Source of the DNA: Chitinophaga sancti
GTDB taxonomy: Bacteria > Bacteroidota > Bacteroidia > Chitinophagales > Chitinophagaceae
Length of the DNA: 64,000 bases
Assembly (NCBI RefSeq): GCF_034087045.1
Contig: NZ_CP139247.1
Coordinates: 372,001-436,000 of the forward strand
Reading direction: 5' to 3'
Part shown: positions 59,393-64,000 of the stretch, piece by piece
Numbering within the stretch: position 1 is the stretch's first letter
Layout of the letters: each line of letters starts with the position of its first letter
The notes under the pieces: model-generated
Told to the model about the DNA's origin: nothing
Database searches by the model: none
Seen by the model: only the letters and a program-made list of their open reading frames with translations
Program-made: the position numbers and the translations under genes

Positions 59393-60361
59393 TTACGCAA
59401 CCGGGAAAATTAAGGTCTCATAGAGGAGCTTCCCTTCGTGATTGATCACCTTTACATTCAGTTTATCTATTGCGACGGAGAAGTACATAAACCCATAATC
59501 TGCCGCCTGAAAGCGGCTGTAAGGCAATCCATCCCTGACAGGAGTGACTTCAGAACCGGCTCCGGAAATGAAATGATGGGTGACACCGCTACTCTTCAGG
59601 TGCTGGAGGGAGTGATCGTGACCGGAGAGGTATATGTTCACTTTATGCTTTTCTAAAACCTCTTCCAATGTCTTACGAATTCCCAATGTATCATAATTTG
59701 TAGTCCGTGGTCCTGCAGTATACATAGGATGATGACCTACCACGATCTTCCAGCGTACATCTTTGTCAGCAGCAGCCAGGGTCTGGTTGATCCATTCCAG
59801 TTGTTTTTCGGGATGTTGTCCTTTTACATGCGGGCCATATTCAGGGTTATCATAAAATTCGGGCAACAGAGGATTCGTATCAATAAAGAGCATTAATACC
59901 TTACCATCCTTGCCTACAGCAAACTCTTTGGAATAATAACGTGCCGGCATCTTCCACCGGCGGCTGATGTTGGTATATCGTACCTGGGCATCAGGATCAG
60001 ATTTATAATCATGATTGCCCAGGATAGGATACCAATCCCACTGAAGGGAGAAATCTGTATAGACGTTTTCAAAGGAATAGTGAAACAAGGGATCGTGCTC
60101 ACTAATTACACCAGAGGGATAAAAGTTATCGCCGGTGGAGATAATAAATTGATTGGGGTGTTCGGTAGCCCACTTGCCCATCTGACGGGCTACGTGTAAC
60201 TGATGATCGGCGCCATTGCGGCCCCAGTCGCCAATGGCGAGGAATTGTAAAGGGTAAGATGCTGCCGGAACTTCTATGTTTGCGTAGGTACTTAAAGACG
60301 AAAGCACCGAAGTACTTAATACACTAAAAGCTGTTTGTTTAAAAAAGGTTCTTCTTTTCAT
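59393..60361 (-). CDS. Purple acid phosphatase/TRAP-like metallophosphoesterase
   Basis: 322 residues. Twin-Arg-like MKRRTFFKQTAFSVLSTSV signal. Metal ligands: FLAIGDWGRNG (~42), FIISTGDNFYPSG (~75), PILGNHDYKS (~112), IVVGHHPMYTAGP (~215) and LSGHDHSLQHL (~248), the GDxG/GDxxY/GNHD/VxxH/GHxH set of purple acid phosphatases, closest in order to mammalian ACP5. Hydrolyses phosphomonoesters in the periplasm. Lies just downstream of susD, but a terminator separates them. Confidence 0.9.
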   Translation of the reverse strand: MKRRTFFKQTAFSVLSTSVLSSLSTYANIEVPAASYPLQFLAIGDWGRNGADHQLHVARQMGKWATEHPNQFIISTGDNFYPSGVISEHDPLFHYSFENVYTDFSLQWDWYPILGNHDYKSDPDAQVRYTNISRRWKMPARYYSKEFAVGKDGKVLMLFIDTNPLLPEFYDNPEYGPHVKGQHPEKQLEWINQTLAAADKDVRWKIVVGHHPMYTAGPRTTNYDTLGIRKTLEEVLEKHKVNIYLSGHDHSLQHLKSSGVTHHFISGAGSEVTPVRDGLPYSRFQAADYGFMYFSVAIDKLNVKVINHEGKLLYETLIFPVA

Positions 60362-60373
60362 TCAATCACATTT

Positions 60374-60406
60374 AAAAAAAATGCCGGCCATGTGATGGCC
60401 GGCATT
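60374..60406 (-). terminator. Intrinsic terminator after susD
   Basis: Perfect stem AATGCCGGCCA / TGGCCGGCATT with loop TGTGA and A7 (60374-60380) giving a U-run on the minus transcript. Confidence 0.9.
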
Positions 60407-60412
60407 CATATA

Positions 60413-61921
60413 TCAATACCCTGTGTTCTGCACTAAATTTGCATTCAACACCATCTCTGTAGCAGGAATGGGGAACAATCTTCTAAAAGTACCCTCACCA
60501 CCGATCTTAAAGCCCCACGCATCTTCCCACTTACCATAACGGATCAGGTCATTCCTTCTCCAACCTTCCCATGCCAGCTCACGACCTCTCTCATCCAAAA
60601 TATCCTGCAGGGTGATCGAAGTCACCGTAGGTGCACTCACCCTTGCACGCACTTTATTAAACAACTCCACGGCTGTAGTGGTACTACCACCACCGCGCAA
60701 CAGCGCTTCCGCCTGCATCAGGTACACATCCGCCAGCCGCAGTACAGGAATGTCATTGTTCTGATAACGGCTCACTGCATTCGGATCAGGATAAAACTTG
60801 ATAGACCTTGCACCACAGGAAACACCATTCACCTCCGCACCCACATTCATAGTCGCCGCATCTGTCAATGTAATTTCACGGGTCAGGTTCAGCTGATAAC
60901 TACCATTCTTCACTGCATTGCCTGCAAAATCATATTGTAAACCCGATAACCAGGTCGTATCTCTTGCATCACCTGTTAAACTAAACAGGTCAAAGAACTC
61001 AGGTGAAGTACACATGGCATTACTAGGACTGAAATTAAGCCCGTATTTCGCCTTCAATGTACCATGCAGTGTATAACGGGTAAAATAGTTACCCTGTGCT
61101 TTATTGGCGTCAAATACCGCTACAAAGATAGTTTCATTGTTAGCTGTATTATCCGGGCTAAACAGGTCCATATAACTCTTTTCCAATGACAATCCTGATT
61201 CACTCATGATCTTATTCCCATAAGTAACCGCATCATCGTACCTTGCCGTACCTGTATAATATTCCGCATTCAGGTACAGCTTCTGCAACAATGCATACGC
61301 CATCCACAAAGTAGGTCGTCCGTAATATTCCAGTGTCACAGTAGCAGGCGCACCCAATCCCGGCACTGCCGCCAGCAATTCACTTTCGATATAGTCAAAC
61401 ACTTCTGCACGGGTAGACTGGGTAGGGCTCTCTGTACTACCATAAGTGGTGATCGGTACATTGCCATACAAGTCCATCATATAGAAGTAAAACAAAGCAC
61501 GCATCGTACGGATCTCTGCCGTAAACTGTGTACGCAGTGCACTGGAATCTGCTTTTGACAACAGGTTCAATACCCGGTTACATTCAGAGATACCACTGTA
61601 TCCCCAGTTCCATGGGGCATCCAGGTCAGAAGACGTCCAGGTATGTTTGTGCAACTTGATGTAACTGCCATTGTCATAATAGCTACCATTCCTGTTTGGA
61701 ATCATCGCCTCATCGGTAGACAATTCAATCACTCTCCAGAAGTCAACCGCAAAAGACTGACTTGACATCTTTTGGTATACAGAACCAGTCGCCGCCACAT
61801 AGCCTTCCTGTGTATTTGGAATAGTGGTCAGTTGTGATTCAACAGGCACATCCAGGTTGGTACATCCTGCTGCAGCCATCATCAGCGTAGCGGAAATAGC
61901 GATATATAATAATGCTTTCAT
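60413..61921 (-). CDS. SusD/RagB-family nutrient-binding lipoprotein
   Basis: 502 residues. Lipobox AAAGC (Cys ~20), then VPVESQLTTIPNTQEGYVAA. Helical TPR-like core (IRTMRALFYFYMMDLYGNVP, ~120-140) and the C-terminal RagB part IPVLRLADVYLMQAEALLRG and LDERGRELAWEGWRRNDLIR (~455-475). Binds an oligosaccharide or other ligand on the cell surface and caps the SusC channel. SusC ends 14 bp upstream on the same strand. Confidence 0.95.
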   Translation of the reverse strand: MKALLYIAISATLMMAAAGCTNLDVPVESQLTTIPNTQEGYVAATGSVYQKMSSQSFAVDFWRVIELSTDEAMIPNRNGSYYDNGSYIKLHKHTWTSSDLDAPWNWGYSGISECNRVLNLLSKADSSALRTQFTAEIRTMRALFYFYMMDLYGNVPITTYGSTESPTQSTRAEVFDYIESELLAAVPGLGAPATVTLEYYGRPTLWMAYALLQKLYLNAEYYTGTARYDDAVTYGNKIMSESGLSLEKSYMDLFSPDNTANNETIFVAVFDANKAQGNYFTRYTLHGTLKAKYGLNFSPSNAMCTSPEFFDLFSLTGDARDTTWLSGLQYDFAGNAVKNGSYQLNLTREITLTDAATMNVGAEVNGVSCGARSIKFYPDPNAVSRYQNNDIPVLRLADVYLMQAEALLRGGGSTTTAVELFNKVRARVSAPTVTSITLQDILDERGRELAWEGWRRNDLIRYGKWEDAWGFKIGGEGTFRRLFPIPATEMVLNANLVQNTGY

Positions 61922-61935
61922 TCTTCAGTGTAATT

Positions 61936-64000
61936 TTAAAATGTAACATTCAATCCCAGCAGGAACGTACGGGTTTTAGGATAGTAACTACGGTTGTCAA
62001 TGCCCGGTGTCTGGCCAGACACGTTGATTTCAGGATCTATCCCTTTGTATTTTGTAATGATGAACAGGTTATTGCCCGAAGCATACACACGCAACTGATA
62101 GTTCTTTTTTGTAGCAAATGAATACCCCAGTGTAGCATTGTCCAGTCGCAGGTAAGAACCACTCTCTACATAACGGCTGGAAATGAAATGATCCTTATCG
62201 TCCTTGATAGATTCTGATAATGTACTTACGGGTACATTGGTGGTATTGGCATAAATAGGTGCATTCATATCAGCACGGGTAGCATTCAGAATCTGGTTGC
62301 CATACACCCCGCGTACAAAGATGTTGAGGTCGAACTGGCCATAACGGAAAGTATTGTTCCAGCCATAGATTAACTTAGGTTGTGCAGAACCGGTGACACG
62401 GAAATTCGTAAATGCAGTACTATCTGTAGACACCGTACCATCAGCGGCTACGAAAGTAGACCTACCATCTGCATCTTTACCCGCATATTGCAGGGTATAG
62501 AAAGAACCCAATGGCTTTCCTTCTTTAATGATCTGGTAACCACTGATACCTGATTGTCCACGTGCACTGAATGCAGCTGTGTAAAACTGCGATGCACTAA
62601 ACAGGTCGTTGGAGATAGAAGTGATTTTATTCACATTGTGTGCGAGGGTGACGGATGATGTCCAGCTGAACTTACCTGTCTTTACAGGTGTCGTGCTCAG
62701 TGCCAGTTCAATACCCTTATTGCTCATGGCACCCACATTCGCGGTCATTGTGCTATAAGGATATTGTGTAGTAGATACCGTGTAATCGCCAATCAGATCA
62801 GTCGTACGCTTGTCATACACATCCACACTACCACTCAGTTTATTGCCGAACAATACGAAATCCACACCTACGTTCATCGTAGCGGTACGCTCCCATTTCA
62901 GATCAGGATTATCATTTTGTATAGGTGTCAGGGAATTGATCCATTCGCCATTATAATAGAAGTAAGAAGAACCGCTACCATAGATCAAACGGGAAGTGTA
63001 AGCATTGAAGCCGGTAGAATTCCCCACCACACCATAACCAGCACGTACCTTCAATACATTCACAAAATTCACATCTTTCATAAAACGTTCATTGTGGATA
63101 TTCCAACCCACGGATGCAGAAGGGAAATAGCCCCAGCGATTATTCGTACCAAATGCAGAAGAACCATCACGACGCAGAGATCCCTGGAACAGGAAGCGAC
63201 CATCATAATCATAAAAGGCCCTGCCATAAAAAGAGATCAGTCGCAGGGTAGACACATAGATATCCCCATAGTTGACAGTCGTACCGTTACCCTGCCCCAG
63301 GTTATTCCACTTCAGATCGTCAGATACAAAGTTATAACCACTCACCTGGTAGCCATCGCCATTGCGATCTTCCTGCCAGCTATAACCACCCAGCAATTTA
63401 ATGCCGTGCTTACCGAATCTTCTTTCATAAGTAGCGAATGATTCCAGTACTTTCTTGGTATTGGACACATTCGTACGCTGTGCATACCCTGTATAATCCT
63501 GTGCCAGCATAGAAGAACTGTTATAATACAGATCTGTATCATTGCGCTGTTTCTGGTAAGAAACAGAGGTGGTAAAATCCAGTCCCTTCAGGATATTCAC
63601 AGTTGCAATACCATTTATCAACAGGATGTTTGACTTGCTGTGAATGGTATTATCATTGATCAGCGCTACCGGGTTATAATAACCACTGGTACCGGTAGTA
63701 CGTGTTCTGTCTTCATAATAGCTACCATCTGCATTCTTCACAGGTACAGTAGGCATATAAGTAAGCATGTTGCTCAGCACCTGAGAAGGGATCTGCTTAC
63801 CATTAGTGATACTGTTGGTCACATTCATATCCAGCTTCAGCCGATCCTTAAAAGCACGATGCTGTACATTGGTACGGATCACCAGTCGATCCATAGCAGA
63901 TCCTTTGATGATACCTTCATTGTTCAGGTAGTTCACACTCACACCATAAGAAGATTGTTGATTGCTACCACTGAAAGCCAGGTTATGGTTGTGAGAAAAA
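61936..64000 (-). CDS. SusC/RagA TonB-linked outer-membrane protein, N-terminus off the window
   Basis: The frame is open through the right edge (…FSHNHNLAFSGSNQQSSYG), so the start, signal peptide, CarboxypepD-like and plug domains lie beyond. The visible ~687 residues are the barrel with GGYSWQEDRNG, GRAFYDYDGRFLFQGSLRRDG, GYFPSASVGWNIHNE and the conserved C-terminal YYPKTRTFLLGLNVTF. Pairs with SusD. Substrate unknown. Confidence 0.95.
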   Translation of the reverse strand, partial: FSHNHNLAFSGSNQQSSYGVSVNYLNNEGIIKGSAMDRLVIRTNVQHRAFKDRLKLDMNVTNSITNGKQIPSQVLSNMLTYMPTVPVKNADGSYYEDRTRTTGTSGYYNPVALINDNTIHSKSNILLINGIATVNILKGLDFTTSVSYQKQRNDTDLYYNSSSMLAQDYTGYAQRTNVSNTKKVLESFATYERRFGKHGIKLLGGYSWQEDRNGDGYQVSGYNFVSDDLKWNNLGQGNGTTVNYGDIYVSTLRLISFYGRAFYDYDGRFLFQGSLRRDGSSAFGTNNRWGYFPSASVGWNIHNERFMKDVNFVNVLKVRAGYGVVGNSTGFNAYTSRLIYGSGSSYFYYNGEWINSLTPIQNDNPDLKWERTATMNVGVDFVLFGNKLSGSVDVYDKRTTDLIGDYTVSTTQYPYSTMTANVGAMSNKGIELALSTTPVKTGKFSWTSSVTLAHNVNKITSISNDLFSASQFYTAAFSARGQSGISGYQIIKEGKPLGSFYTLQYAGKDADGRSTFVAADGTVSTDSTAFTNFRVTGSAQPKLIYGWNNTFRYGQFDLNIFVRGVYGNQILNATRADMNAPIYANTTNVPVSTLSESIKDDKDHFISSRYVESGSYLRLDNATLGYSFATKKNYQLRVYASGNNLFIITKYKGIDPEINVSGQTPGIDNRSYYPKTRTFLLGLNVTF

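Overview
The window looks like a chromosomal piece of a Bacteroidota, most likely a Chitinophaga-type Chitinophagaceae. The grounds are a SusC/SusD pair, secreted glycoside hydrolases (GH39, GH31, GH2, GH28), LytS/LytTR-type two-component proteins, an OMP_b-brl_3-type outer-membrane receptor, HxlR, AraC and Crp-like regulators, and promoters of the Bacteroidota form (TTTG-N19-TAnnTTTG, seen intact upstream of a tRNA-Pro gene). The species call is inference; no rRNA or marker gene is present.

Layout. 0-10.7 kb: end of a GH39 enzyme, an alpha/beta hydrolase, two Crp-like regulators, a crotonase, RidA, a CHAD protein, an SF2 helicase and a flavin reductase. Four tandem repeat arrays (74, 33, 92 and 28 bp units) sit in this stretch, and three of them clearly include the end or the start of the adjoining gene. 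10.9-11.9 kb: a two-gene module that resembles a toxin-antitoxin pair with an ADP-ribosyltransferase-like toxin. 12-24.7 kb: ordinary metabolic and regulatory genes, including two HxlR loci (about 13.6 and 23.4 kb) that share a GTNAC-N6-GTNAC operator-like motif, a GH31 enzyme, a serine hydrolase and a LytS/LytTR pair.

24.8-39.7 kb is accessory. It holds three tRNA-Pro(UGG) genes in the same orientation (one slightly degraded, two identical), at least four copies of a dispersed repeat (GTCGGG-N15-TCGAACT) often next to a strong hairpin, a decayed group II intron reverse transcriptase, a sensor protein without a kinase domain, several unrecognised genes, two SDRs with an AraC regulator, and an AbiL-like (RloA/RloB) defence pair lying between the two identical tRNA genes. 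The rloB gene carries an in-frame TAG stop.

39.8-64 kb: GH2, a Bcr/CflA transporter, a hydroxyisobutyrate-dehydrogenase-like enzyme, Dps, an intradiol dioxygenase-like lipoprotein, a pirin-like protein, an outer-membrane receptor divergent from an orphan LytS-type kinase, GH28, a complete IS110-type transposase with a possible bridge-RNA leader, MsrB, a purple acid phosphatase-like enzyme and a SusD/SusC pair whose SusC runs off the right edge. Polysaccharide capture (SusC/D) and breakdown (GH2, GH28, GH31, GH39) is the main recognisable lifestyle theme, overlaid by tRNA-linked genome turnover in the middle.
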